Below are positions 51,835 through 59,751 of a stretch of 64,000 bases of DNA, piece after piece. This DNA is from Bacillus sp. FJAT-27445 (GTDB lineage Bacteria > Bacillota > Bacilli > Bacillales > Cytobacillaceae): contig NZ_LMTI01000005.1 of NCBI RefSeq assembly GCF_001510665.1, positions 294,583 through 358,582 on the forward strand, written 5' to 3'. The position numbers and the translations under genes were made by a program. A model generated the notes under the pieces. The model was not told the DNA's origin. It worked only from the letters and a program-made list of their open reading frames with translations, and did not search any database. Position 1 is the stretch's first letter; each line of letters begins with the position of its first letter.

Positions 51835-52177
51835 GACAGTCGTGATTTTACGACTTGAGGAAGTTGAGGGATCCAGGTGTGGGAAGAAACACATCCGTTT
51901 TTTTTTATGAAACCAACCGGCTGGACAGAATGCCATCTTGGTTTGTAGGAAGTGAAATTACCACTTAATTCGGGAGGAATAAGCATTACTTTTGGCGGTA
52001 TACTTCGTTAGAAATAGTTGAATTCTCCAAACCCATTCATTGAAACCCCGGAAGTGAGCGAGCCCAACTTTTCCGACATATTGGACGGGAGACAGATCTT
52101 CTTATTTTGTAGGGTCTTTTGGTAAGGAACTAATCCGTAAACAAGCTAACAAATGAAACTTGCTAGTTTAGAAAAAT

Positions 52178-52208
52178 ATAAAAGGCCCTTCCGATTGGAA
52201 GAGCCTTC
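52178..52208 (-). terminator. Terminator of doxX copy 2
   Basis: AAGGC-c-CTTCC pairs with GGAAG-a-GCCTT around GATT; A-rich upstream on the plus strand gives the T-run on the minus strand. Confidence 0.75.
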
Positions 52209-52226
52209 GATTAGTTTACCTAATGC

Positions 52227-52727
52227 CTATTCTTGAAGCCGGGCTTCTTTTTTGAAAACAGTCTTGTTGATGAAAGGAAGCACGTAACGGTCAAGACCGT
52301 ATTTGCCTGCGTTAGCGCCAGCGACTAGGATGATGAAGCCCATCAGGATGTCAGTTGGGTTGTGGCTAACAGTTCCAGCAAGCATGAAGCTGAGGTTCAT
52401 CACAAGTCCGAAGAACATCGCCGCAGAAGTGAGGCAGCCAAGGATTAGGCCAAGACCGACTAGGAATTCACCCCAAGGAATGAGGACGTTGAACAGTTCG
52501 ACGTTTGGAATGGCGAAAGAGTTCAGGAAGTCAACATACCAGCCATAGACGATTCCGTCCGGGCCTTTGACCGGGTTGGCAGCGGCTCCTTTTAGGAAAC
52601 CGGCAGCGTCGAATCCGCCACTGATTTTGCCCCATCCGGCAGTCAGCCAGGCGTAACCAAGATAGATACGAAGAACAGCTAGAAGAGCGGCAGCGATTTT
52701 GTTTTCCCTTAAGAATGAGTTAAACAT
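52227..52727 (-). CDS. DoxX family membrane protein, copy 2
   Basis: This 166-residue copy differs from copy 1 by one conservative change (V to L in DILMGF) and in the last 13 residues (NKTVFKKEARLQE instead of RKAATKKEHQLQQ). The upstream 140 nt are identical to copy 1 up to the TGTGA-n6-TCAC box and then diverge. This suggests a very recent duplication or gene conversion with the promoter included. Confidence 0.88.
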   Translation of the reverse strand: MFNSFLRENKIAAALLAVLRIYLGYAWLTAGWGKISGGFDAAGFLKGAAANPVKGPDGIVYGWYVDFLNSFAIPNVELFNVLIPWGEFLVGLGLILGCLTSAAMFFGLVMNLSFMLAGTVSHNPTDILMGFIILVAGANAGKYGLDRYVLPFINKTVFKKEARLQE

Positions 52728-52854
52728 GGATAATTCCCCTTTTCGATTTAAAATTTAATTATGTTGTTTACAGTTTTATCATAATCCGATTTCCAACATA
52801 TCGATAGGGGTTTTCCAGTATATTCAAGAATTAGACAAAGCTTCTTGACGAAGG

Positions 52855-52870
52855 TGTGACAAAGGTCACT
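52855..52870. promoter_or_regulatory. FNR/CRP-like box, doxX copy 2
   Basis: TGTGACAAAGGTCACT, 9 of 10 positions of TGTGA-n6-TCACA. The homology with copy 1 ends exactly at this box. Confidence 0.55.
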
Positions 52871-52957
52871 GAGGGTTATGAAATGCTGGTTTTAGCGCTG
52901 GATAACTTTGTTGAACGGACTCGCCACACGAATGAAACCTCGATAAGGAAAATGACT

Positions 52958-53160
52958 TTTGGCGAAATAAAAATCGTATTTGGCGGATAGAACCAGTTTT
53001 CGGCGAAATTGCCTGGGGGAAGTATTCCTTGGGTTCGGCATAAATAATTACGAGATAGGCAGAATTATTGCCGCAATCGGCATAATTATTCCCTGGTTTG
53101 GCAGAATTATTGCAGTGAACGGCATTAATATATTGGATTTCGGCATTATTGTATTTGAGC
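52958..53160. repeat. Array 3 of 21-bp repeats (nine units, second family)
   Basis: Three units beginning TTTGGCG or TCGGCG (52958-53020), a 14-nt break, then six units (53035-53160) with the pattern NNGGCAnAATTATT-n7. The spacing is exactly 21 bp. The sequence differs from arrays 1 and 2, but the unit length is the same. Confidence 0.85.
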
Positions 53161-53296
53161 AATGGAAAAACGGGGAAGTTTCGGTTAAAGAAAGACCAAT
53201 CTTAGCGGAATCTCCTCTATTTTTTAAAAAATAGGTCTTTTTCAACAAAAGAATGGTTCTGAGCATTAAAGAAGAAACCAAAGTAGATCTACTCTA

Positions 53297-53333
53297 AAAA
53301 AGGAAACAAGCCAACCTGCTTTACAGGTTGGCT
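53297..53333 (-). terminator. Terminator of the TSUP gene
   Basis: AGCCAACCTG pairs perfectly with CAGGTTGGCT (53309-53333); an A-run on the plus strand provides the minus-strand T-run. Confidence 0.8.
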
Positions 53334-53389
53334 GGCAGCCAGGCTATTTAAAGAAAAGCGGAACATCTACTGTGAAAATTTCTCAAACT

Positions 53390-54262
53390 CTAAGCTTCAA
53401 CAGCAACCCTCTTTATTTTATAAATTACAGAGATGACAGAGGCGGCCCAAAGTAATGCCAATACAACATACGTAAACTGCGCGAATGAAGGAGAAACATG
53501 TAAAGCCCCGAACAATGTCCTGATGTTCGTTAAAATGATGATGCCGCCAACTAGGGTGCCGAGGAGATTTGTAGGGATGATTTTTACGAGCCAGGCCGCA
53601 ATTGGCGCTGCAATGATACCGCCAATCATTAATGCCAAAACCCATTGAACATTGATCGTTGACCAGCCCAAAGTTAAAAGGAACCCAATTGTAGAAGACA
53701 CAGCGATTGCAAATTCACTTGTATCGACTGAACCAATGACTTTCCTCGGTTCCATCCGATTGCTTGTTAGCAGGACTGGAGTGGCAATCGGGCCCCAGCC
53801 GCCACCGCCAGTTGCATCAAAGAAGCCGGCAACAAAGCCGAGTGGGACAAAGAATTTTTTTCCGAACTTACCTTTGACAGGTTTTTTAGAAGGATTGAAC
53901 TTAAATAAGAAACGGTAAATTACAAATACGCCTAGCATAAGCAAAAAAACCGATATATAGGGCTTTATTATATGGCCGGGGATGCTTCCGAGGAAACATG
54001 CTCCTAAAAAGGCTCCGATGGATCCAGGGATGATTAGCCGATAGACAACCTGTTTGTCTACATTGCCGAATCGTATGTGGGCAACTCCAGATGCAGCGGT
54101 CGTAACCACTTCCGCCATATGGACAGATGCGGATGCAACAGCAGGGGCAATCCCGAACATCAGCAGCAAGGAGGTTGACGTCACCCCATACGCCATCCCA
54201 AGCGAACCATCAACCAGCTGGGCGACCAATCCAATAAGCGCAAGAACAATTAGCCTCCTCAA
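53390..54262 (-). CDS. TSUP-family sulfite/sulfonate exporter (YfcA type)
   Basis: This 290-residue membrane protein has eight or nine helices. GLVAQLVDGSLGMAYG at the N terminus and GFVAGFFDATGGGGWGP in the middle are the two duplicated TSUP signatures. The family moves sulfite, sulfonates, taurine or other anions. It is divergent from an Rrf2-type regulator with 172 nt between them and lies between doxX copies, so a sulfur or thiol-stress role is plausible but not shown. Confidence 0.87.
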   Translation of the reverse strand: MRRLIVLALIGLVAQLVDGSLGMAYGVTSTSLLLMFGIAPAVASASVHMAEVVTTAASGVAHIRFGNVDKQVVYRLIIPGSIGAFLGACFLGSIPGHIIKPYISVFLLMLGVFVIYRFLFKFNPSKKPVKGKFGKKFFVPLGFVAGFFDATGGGGWGPIATPVLLTSNRMEPRKVIGSVDTSEFAIAVSSTIGFLLTLGWSTINVQWVLALMIGGIIAAPIAAWLVKIIPTNLLGTLVGGIIILTNIRTLFGALHVSPSFAQFTYVVLALLWAASVISVIYKIKRVAVEA

Positions 54263-54434
54263 AAAAATCTCTCCTTTTTAGAAATGTCCTGAATAGACTT
54301 ATGAAAAAGGGCATTTTTCTAATTGTCGACTAATCTAATCAGGTTTGTAACCTACTGTATGTTTGGACAAAATGGCGTGGTTCCAGTCCATTTCAAAAAT
54401 GGGTGAACGCCTAGATGAAGAGGAGTTGGTAGGC

Positions 54435-54845
54435 ATGAAGCTGTCGAGCCGGGGGGAGTATGCATTGCGGGCACTCATCTGCCTGGGGGGGAGTGGTGAC
54501 AATGTGGTTCCAATTGGGGAAATATCCGAAAAAACACTGGTTCCAATTAATTATTTGGAGCAATTGCTTTTGCAGTTGAAACGGAATGGGTATGTGCAGA
54601 GCAAAAGAGGGGTGAATGGCGGCTACAAACTAAGCAGGAGCCCAGAGGAAATTGTCATTGGTCAGGTCATCCGCAACCTGGAAGGGCCATTGGCGCCAAT
54701 GGGCTGTGTAAGTATCACCTCCTATGAGAGTTGTCCTCTTGAGGGGAGTTGCCTTCTCAAACCTCTTTGGGCTTTGGTCAGGGATACTGTCGCGGAATTG
54801 CTGGACAGCACCACATTAAAGGATTTACTGGATGGGAAAGTATAG
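54435..54845 (+). CDS. Rrf2-family transcriptional regulator
   Basis: This 136-residue Rrf2/IscR-type protein has an N-terminal winged helix (KLSSRGEYALRALICL, NYLEQLLLQLKRNGYVQSKRG-type recognition region) and a C-terminal region with three Cys (CVSITSYESCPLEGSC) that could bind an Fe-S cluster or sense thiols. GAGGAG about 10 bases before ATG 54435 sets the start; the 24 codons upstream are leader. It is divergent from the TSUP gene, the likely target. Confidence 0.85.
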   Translation: MKLSSRGEYALRALICLGGSGDNVVPIGEISEKTLVPINYLEQLLLQLKRNGYVQSKRGVNGGYKLSRSPEEIVIGQVIRNLEGPLAPMGCVSITSYESCPLEGSCLLKPLWALVRDTVAELLDSTTLKDLLDGKV

Positions 54846-54983
54846 TGTTGGATAATCACATTAAGTGAAAGTATTCGAAAAAATAAATGGCCCTTCCAGT
54901 TTAGGTTAACGGGTTCTCTTCTGGGGGATAAAAGGCAATAAAAACACTTAAAATAGCACAAGTTTGACAATCAAATTGCAAAC

Positions 54984-55022
54984 AAAAAGCCGCGTTTTTA
55001 ACTATAAAAACGTGGCTTTTTT
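54984..55022. terminator. Terminator near the left end of the element
   Basis: AAAAAGCCGCGTTTTTA pairs with TAAAAACGTGGCTTTTT (one wobble) around ACTA; works on both strands. Confidence 0.85.
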
Positions 55023-55129
55023 AACATTATATTTGAACGAAATGTGTATTACTTAATATAATTTATTTCGGCAATAATCTGGTCATTTCCAGCAAAGCCT
55101 TCATCATCGTGGTCCTCCTTTAAGAATTT

Positions 55130-55615
55130 TTATATAGGTACGTTATCGATAAATACTGTTTTATCTTCCCAATCACGAGTTATTTTCAACCCATCATCGT
55201 TTGAAACAGTTAACTGTCCATTTTTTTCAACCACTTCACTCGATTTTCCATCAGACACTTTTAGTTTTAGTGTGTATTTATAGTTTACCGTACCATCTTC
55301 ATTTTCTTTTTCTTTGTTAAGGATTACATCCTCTAATTCAATGGTTTTGTTAGTTTCCTCGACAAATTGGGGTGCAATTTGATAAACCCGATTTGCAGTT
55401 TGCACTTTAAATGCATTTTCGGACAAGTATTTTTTTACTTTATCTCCAATTTCCACCCCAGATGGAATATTATTAGGGTCTTTGATGTTATATTGCTCAA
55501 CCTTGTATTCCTTTAAGAACCCTTTGACATCCTCGGTATTAATTGTTTCTTTACTACAAGCTACTGCAATCACTCCGACAAATAAAACGAATAATAAGAC
55601 AAGTATTCTCTTCAT
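55130..55615 (-). CDS. Predicted lipoprotein carried by the element
   Basis: I do not recognise this family. It is a 161-residue protein with a lipoprotein signal peptide (MKRILVLLFVLFVGVIAVAC, lipid Cys at 20) and a hydrophilic body rich in Lys, Glu, Asp and Asn, probably all-beta near residues 70-150. GGGGGG precedes the ATG. It is the only sizeable gene in the inserted element. A 14-codon ORF with GGAGG (55063-55107) lies downstream. A surface-exposed or immunity-like role would be speculation. Confidence 0.7.
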   Translation of the reverse strand: MKRILVLLFVLFVGVIAVACSKETINTEDVKGFLKEYKVEQYNIKDPNNIPSGVEIGDKVKKYLSENAFKVQTANRVYQIAPQFVEETNKTIELEDVILNKEKENEDGTVNYKYTLKLKVSDGKSSEVVEKNGQLTVSNDDGLKITRDWEDKTVFIDNVPI

Positions 55616-55854
55616 AATGTTCCCCCCAATTTTAAAGTTAGAAGCAACCCTTTAATACTATTATACAAAAAAAGGGAAAAACTTTCTAAAAAATCACCGA
55701 AAATACAAAATATCCTCAATTTTAAACCTTTTATCAGTTATCCCCAATTCTTTTCCTTTGGCATCATTAATCGCATTATAAAGCCTCCATATCAAGGGGT
55801 TTTTAGCACTGCTTTTAGTTAGCATTCTAGCCATTAAAATCACTATATATATAA

Positions 55855-55874
55855 TGTACAATGGCTATTGTACA
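55855..55874. promoter_or_regulatory. Palindrome in the element
   Basis: TGTACAAT-GGCT-ATTGTACA has perfect 8-bp arms. A weak minus-strand promoter (TTGTAC, then TTTAAT after 17 nt) overlaps it. It lies about 240 nt upstream of the lipoprotein gene. Confidence 0.4.
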
Positions 55875-55941
55875 GAGTCATTATCATACCGATTTTTGTG
55901 CTTTTTTTTTAATATTTTCTAAGAAAAAGGCTCTACATCAA

Positions 55942-55976
55942 TAATAAAAGACCTACCATAATATGCTGGTAGGTCT
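55942..55976 (-). terminator. Terminator near the right end of the element
   Basis: AGACCTACC pairs perfectly with GGTAGGTCT; A-rich sequence upstream on the plus strand suits the minus strand. It would stop transcription leaving doxX copy 3 before it enters the cargo region. Confidence 0.65.
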
Positions 55977-56067
55977 GCGATTTTGTATGCTATTTTACCT
56001 TTTTGTCCCCATAAAGAGAACCCGTTAAGTTTAGGTGGGAGGGCCTTTGAACTATTTTGCTATGACT

Positions 56068-56568
56068 TTATTGTTGAAGTCGGACATCTTTTTTTAGTAC
56101 AGTCTTGTTGATGAAAGGAAGCACGTAACGGTCAAGACCGTATTTTCCTGCGTTAGCGCCAGCGACAAGGATGATGAAGCCCATTACGATGTCAGTTGGG
56201 TTGTGGCTAACTGTACCTGCAAGCATGAAGCTGAGGTTCATCACAAGTCCGAAGAACATTGCCGCAGAAGTGAGGCAGCCAAGGATTAGGCCAAGACCGA
56301 CTAGGAATTCACCCCAAGGAATCAGGACGTTGAACAGTTCAACGTTTGGAATCGCGAAAGAGTTCAGGAAGTCAACATACCAGCCATAGACGATTCCGTC
56401 CGGGCCTTTGACCGGGTTGGCAGCGGCGCCTTTCAGGAATCCTGCAGCGTCGAATCCTCCAGTGATTTTGCCCCAGCCGGCAGTCAGCCAGGCGTAACCA
56501 AGATAGATACGAAGAACAGCTAGAAGAGCGGCAGCGACTTTGTTTTCCCTTAAGAATGAGTTAAACAT
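56068..56568 (-). CDS. DoxX family membrane protein, copy 3
   Basis: This 166-residue copy differs from copy 1 at a few positions (V for I at residue 11, T for S in WGKITGG) and at the C terminus (NKTVLKKDVRLQQ). Its promoter segment is homologous to the others with some changes. The terminator that follows it was split by the inserted element. Confidence 0.88.
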   Translation of the reverse strand: MFNSFLRENKVAAALLAVLRIYLGYAWLTAGWGKITGGFDAAGFLKGAAANPVKGPDGIVYGWYVDFLNSFAIPNVELFNVLIPWGEFLVGLGLILGCLTSAAMFFGLVMNLSFMLAGTVSHNPTDIVMGFIILVAGANAGKYGLDRYVLPFINKTVLKKDVRLQQ

Positions 56569-56695
56569 GAATAATTCCCCTTTTCGTTTTAAAATTTAAT
56601 TATGTTGTTTACAGTGTTATCATAATTCGATTTCCAACATAGCGGTAGGGGTTTACCAGTATATTCAAGAATTAGACAAAGCTTCTTGGCGAAAG

Positions 56696-56711
56696 TGTGA
56701 CAATGGTCACA
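56696..56711. promoter_or_regulatory. FNR/CRP-like box, doxX copy 3
   Basis: TGTGACAATGGTCACA is a perfect match to TGTGA-n6-TCACA, 128 nt upstream of the start codon. Surrounding bases differ from copy 4 but the two half-sites are intact. Confidence 0.6.
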
Positions 56712-56795
56712 GTGGAGTAGTTAGTTTACTGGTATCGGCTGGGATAACTTTTTTTGGTGAAGATAGATCCGAAGCGTCAGGACTTCTGTAAATAA

Positions 56796-56828
56796 TGAAA
56801 AAGGCCCTTCCAGTTGGAAGAGCCTTTG
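56796..56828 (-). terminator. Terminator of doxX copy 4
   Basis: AAGGCCCTTCC / GGAAGAGCCTT with loop AGTT; the sequence resembles the terminators of copies 2 and 3. Confidence 0.78.
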
Positions 56829-56846
56829 AACTATTTTGCTATTACT

Positions 56847-57347
56847 TTATTGTTGAAGCCGGGCTTCTTTTTTTAAAACAGTCTTGTTGATGAAAGGAAG
56901 CACGTAGCGGTCAAGGCCGTATTTGCCTGCGTTCGCACCAGCAACCAAGATGATGAAGCCCATTACGATGTCAGTTGGGTTATGGCTAACAGTTCCAGCA
57001 AGCATGAAGCTCAAGTTCATCACAAGTCCGAAAAACATTGCCGCAGAAGTGAGGCAGCCAAGAATCAAACCAAGACCGACAAGGAATTCACCCCAAGGAA
57101 TCAGGACGTTGAACAGTTCGACGTTTGGAATCGCGAAAGAGTTCAGGAAGTCAACATACCAGCCGTAGACGATTCCGTCCGGACCTTTGACCGGGTTGGC
57201 AGCGGCGCCTTTCAAAAATCCGGCAGCGTCGAATCCGCCACTGATTTTGCCCCAGCCGGCAGTCAGCCAGGCGTAACCAAGATAGATACGAAGAACAGCG
57301 AGAAGAGCAGCAGCGATTTTGTTTTCCCTTAAGAATGAGTTAAACAT
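56847..57347 (-). CDS. DoxX family membrane protein, copy 4
   Basis: This 166-residue copy is identical to copy 1 except in the last 15 residues (NKTVLKKEARLQQ). It has more silent changes than copies 1 and 2 show between each other, so copies 3 and 4 are older duplicates. The upstream segment is conserved through the FNR-like box. Confidence 0.88.
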   Translation of the reverse strand: MFNSFLRENKIAAALLAVLRIYLGYAWLTAGWGKISGGFDAAGFLKGAAANPVKGPDGIVYGWYVDFLNSFAIPNVELFNVLIPWGEFLVGLGLILGCLTSAAMFFGLVMNLSFMLAGTVSHNPTDIVMGFIILVAGANAGKYGLDRYVLPFINKTVLKKEARLQQ

Positions 57348-57946
57348 GAATAATTCCCCTTTTCGTTTTAAAATTTAATTATGTTGTTTACAGTGTTATC
57401 ATAATCCGATATCTACCATATCGATAGGGGTTTTCCAGTATATTCAAAAATTAGACAAAGCTTCTTGGCGAAAGTGTGACAAAGGTCACAAAACGGGTGG
57501 GGAAGGTCCAAAACCAAGCGAAAAGGCTGAACACAAAAAGGCCGCAATCCGTGATTGCAGCACCATCCTTTTTAATATGAAAAAAGCCTCTACCGGCTTG
57601 GTACAGGCTTTCTTCATTCCCCTAAAGGGAATTTGAGGAGTGAGACTTGCCCTATTCAGCAGTCAAACCCTGCCCCAATTTAGCAGCCACTGCTAAATAT
57701 ACCGTTGGCGAATCCGTTACCTTCGCCTGAGAAAGCAAATCTTTCTCCAAAGTAGGCGTACACAACAACAGCATGATAACCGATCTACATTAACTCTCGT
57801 CAACGTACTGCTACCATTAACCGTTACATTCCTGGTTATCTCCGTTTTGTGCCGCTACATTACCCTTCTACCCGCAATCAAACTTTTTCAAACCCTCTTT
57901 TATAAAAAAATAAAAAATCATCATTTCCAATAAGAATGATTCAATT
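57348..57946. other. Region upstream of doxX copy 4
   Basis: Contains the doxX promoter segment (57348-57490). A hairpin (GCAATC / GATTGC, about 57549-57563) and a terminator-like hairpin AAAGCCT / AGGCTTT (about 57585-57612) follow. From 57650 to 57900 there is no convincing gene; a 40-codon minus-strand ORF (57652-57774) lacks a clear Shine-Dalgarno. Confidence 0.5.
57475..57490. promoter_or_regulatory. FNR/CRP-like box, doxX copy 4
   Basis: TGTGACAAAGGTCACA is a perfect match to TGTGA-n6-TCACA. The homology between copies ends here. Confidence 0.6.
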
Positions 57947-58453
57947 TTACAGTTTGTCCCAGGCATATGTCAGTAGATTTGCTTTTCTGCCAGCTACCTC
58001 AATTAAATTTTCATCAATACGTCTTGCACCAAGTGCTTCGTAGAACCTGCATGCCGCATTGTCCTCTAACACTTTCACAATGGCGTTCGTAAATCCATCT
58101 TTCCTGAATTCTTCAAACAGCAGGTTCAGCAGCTGTTTTCCAAATCCTTTACCTTGATATTCTTCATAGAAGTAAATTGATGTGACATCCCTGTCGTAGC
58201 CGGGATACTCGCCTTCTTTTACACGCGACCCATCCGCGAAGCCAACGATTTCACCATTCAATACAGCAACCAAGACGATATTCCCTACTCGTTGAAGGTT
58301 GTTCCTCCACAATTCCTTCCGCTTTTCCACACTCAGCCTGCTTAAAAAGCCTTCATCCATAATGCCTTTATAGGTTGTTTGCCAGCTCGCAACGTGAACC
58401 TTGGCGATTGCTTCGGCATCCCCGATAGTGGCCTTTCGAATAATAATATCCAT
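57947..58453 (-). CDS. GNAT-family acetyltransferase
   Basis: This 168-residue acetyltransferase shows an N-terminal IIIRKATIGDAEAIAKVHVASWQTTYKGI, typical of one GNAT group, and YFYEEYQGKGFGKQLLNLLFEEF as acetyl-CoA site. The plus-strand gene at 59856 encodes a relative with the same WxxTYxGI motif. Substrate unknown. GGGGGT stands before the ATG. Confidence 0.85.
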   Translation of the reverse strand: MDIIIRKATIGDAEAIAKVHVASWQTTYKGIMDEGFLSRLSVEKRKELWRNNLQRVGNIVLVAVLNGEIVGFADGSRVKEGEYPGYDRDVTSIYFYEEYQGKGFGKQLLNLLFEEFRKDGFTNAIVKVLEDNAACRFYEALGARRIDENLIEVAGRKANLLTYAWDKL

Positions 58454-58625
58454 ATATACCCCCGTTGGATTTTCTATTCATTAATAGTAACATGGCAGTT
58501 ATATGCAATTAAAGAAAATTTAGACTATTAGGGTGCGAGCACTATATAATAGGCAAAAAGCAAACATGGCTTTAAAGATATTATGGTGCCAGGCACCAGC
58601 AAGAAACAAAAAGGCGGTGAGCGTT

Positions 58626-59144
58626 TTGCAGGATAGAACTGTGAAAAGAATTCGCATCATAGGCTCAGTCGGGAGCGGGAAGACGACTTTGGCGCGGAAG
58701 CTTTCCGAGGAGTTGAATATCCATTGTTATGAACTGGATAATGTTGTTTGGGAGAGGAACCTAGCTGGGGACAGGAGAAGGACTGAAGAGGAGCGGACTG
58801 AATGCATGGATACCATCTTAAAGTCAGAGGACTGGATTATAGAAGGAGTCCATAATGAGGAATGGACAGTGGGGAGCTTCCGAGAGGCGGACATCATTCT
58901 TTTTCTCGATCCTGCCTACTCTATTAGGATATACCGGATTATCAAGAGATTCATATTGCAAAAACTGGGGCGTGAAAAGGCACATTATAAAGTTACATAC
59001 GGAATCTTTTTAAAAATGTTCAAATGGAACAAGTATTTTGAGCAGAACGGGAAGCCGAATTTCTTTAAAAACTACTCTCTTTACACGGATAAAATCGTAG
59101 TGTTGAAGAATAAAAAACAGCTGAAAGAATTTCAGAAAGGATGA
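58626..59144 (+). CDS. P-loop kinase-like protein (FlaR/adenylate kinase-related)
   Basis: This 172-residue nucleotide-binding protein has RIIGSVGSGKTTLARKLSE (Walker A) near the N terminus, an LDNVVW segment and a READIILFLDPAYSIRIYRIIKR lid-like region, as in the topology modulation (FlaR) or DNA topology-type P-loop proteins. Substrate and role are unknown. The frame opens at 58533 but GGTG six bases before TTG 58626 fits best; GTG 58641 is an alternative. Confidence 0.75.
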   Translation: MQDRTVKRIRIIGSVGSGKTTLARKLSEELNIHCYELDNVVWERNLAGDRRRTEEERTECMDTILKSEDWIIEGVHNEEWTVGSFREADIILFLDPAYSIRIYRIIKRFILQKLGREKAHYKVTYGIFLKMFKWNKYFEQNGKPNFFKNYSLYTDKIVVLKNKKQLKEFQKG

Positions 59145-59192
59145 AGACAGTTTTGTGCTGGAACCCTTTGTGAAACTGTCTTCAATTTTTAA
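59143..59192. terminator. Terminator after the P-loop gene
   Basis: GAAGACAGTTT pairs perfectly with AAACTGTCTTC, then AATTTTT. Confidence 0.82.
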
Positions 59193-59208
59193 AAAGCTGC
59201 TGCAAATA

Positions 59209-59751
59209 CTACTCCAAGTTTTTAAGAAGCAGGTCTTTATGGACAATCGACAATTTTAGCAATGGAAATTCACCTTTGCTAAGTAATAGATTGAGATTCT
59301 CCGTTTCCTGCCACGCCAGGTCGTATTGAGTTTGATTAATAATCCCTTTAGCCAGGGCTTCATCAAGCTCATCGGCATCTTTTAAAATTACCTCGCCAGA
59401 TGGAAAAATGATGAGATCCAAATAGAGGTCATCGTAGAAGGGCACTCCGTTTTCGGATGCATTTTGGAGGCAGATGTCTATGTACCACTGGACTACTTCA
59501 CCGGAGCAATCGAACATCGTGGTAACGGAATGGTTCTTCCCCTCTGGAAACTGCTGAAGCCAGAAATAGCCTCTGTCCACGATGCATACCCGCCTTGTTT
59601 CATAGTCGACAACTAGAGGGGCGGCCGCCTCTACGATATGAAGTAGAGTGATATAGCCTTTGAACTCTTGTGTATCCAAATAAGATTGGGCATATCTTCT
59701 TTTAGTAATCCGTTTCCATCCCGGCCGGTTACCAAACACTCGCTTGTGCAT
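59209..59751 (-). CDS. DUF402-domain protein
   Basis: This 180-residue protein belongs to the DUF402 (FomD-like) family; characterised members hydrolyse nucleoside di- or triphosphates or CDP-linked compounds with metal ions. Motifs are DRGYFWLQQFPEG, MFDCSGEVVQWYIDIC, and DLYLDLIIFPSGE with the conserved Asp/Glu of the metal site, then ILKDADELDEAL. GGGGGAT precedes the ATG. Confidence 0.85.
   Translation of the reverse strand: MHKRVFGNRPGWKRITKRRYAQSYLDTQEFKGYITLLHIVEAAAPLVVDYETRRVCIVDRGYFWLQQFPEGKNHSVTTMFDCSGEVVQWYIDICLQNASENGVPFYDDLYLDLIIFPSGEVILKDADELDEALAKGIINQTQYDLAWQETENLNLLLSKGEFPLLKLSIVHKDLLLKNLE

Larger units (their letters stand above)
51692..52226. other. Upstream region of doxX copy 1
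   Basis: The first 145 nt (51692-51834) are the conserved doxX promoter segment and end with the TGTGA-n6-TCAC box. Further on, 51841-52177 has no gene; an imperfect hairpin followed by T9 is near 51874-51909. The doxX copy 2 terminator is at 52178-52208. Confidence 0.6.
52728..53389. other. Region upstream of doxX copy 2
   Basis: Contains the conserved doxX promoter segment (52728-52870), array 3 of 21-bp repeats (52958-53160) and the terminator of the TSUP gene (53297-53333). No gene is seen. Confidence 0.6.
54907..56027. mobile_element. Non-autonomous insertion element with lipoprotein cargo
   Basis: The element is 1121 bp. Its ends are inverted: left TAACGGGTTCTCTT-CTGGGGG, right (reverse complement) TAACGGGTTCTCTT-TATGGGG, with weaker similarity for about 15 more bases. 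A 9-bp direct repeat AGTTTAGGT flanks it (54898-54906 and 56028-56036). Inside are one lipoprotein gene and two terminators near the ends, but no transposase. The interior is visibly more AT-rich than the flanks. The layout is that of a mobile insertion cassette (MIC) mobilised in trans; the IS family was not identified. Confidence 0.8.
54887..56045. terminator. Bidirectional terminator split by an insertion
   Basis: The two halves GGCCCTTCC (54889-54897) and GGGAGGGCC (56037-56045) would form a 9-bp stem with loop AGTTTAGGT if the element between them is removed. The right flank (CCTTTGAACTATTTTGCTAT) matches the terminator region of doxX copy 4. It served the Rrf2 gene and doxX copy 3. Whether either half still terminates is doubtful; the element has its own terminators near both ends. 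Confidence 0.8.

Noticed and set aside
52958-53160. CRISPR array
   Set aside because: Units are 21 bp end to end with no spacers, and no cas genes are present. The same holds for the other two arrays.
54907-56027. IS231-type cassette
   Set aside because: The layout is MIC-like, but the ends as I remember them for IS231 differ from TAACGGGTTCTCTT, so no IS family is claimed.
57652-57774. 40-codon minus-strand ORF ending in a Gly/Ala-rich tail
   Set aside because: The sequence looks slightly coding, but no clear ribosome binding site and no family; it may be a remnant.
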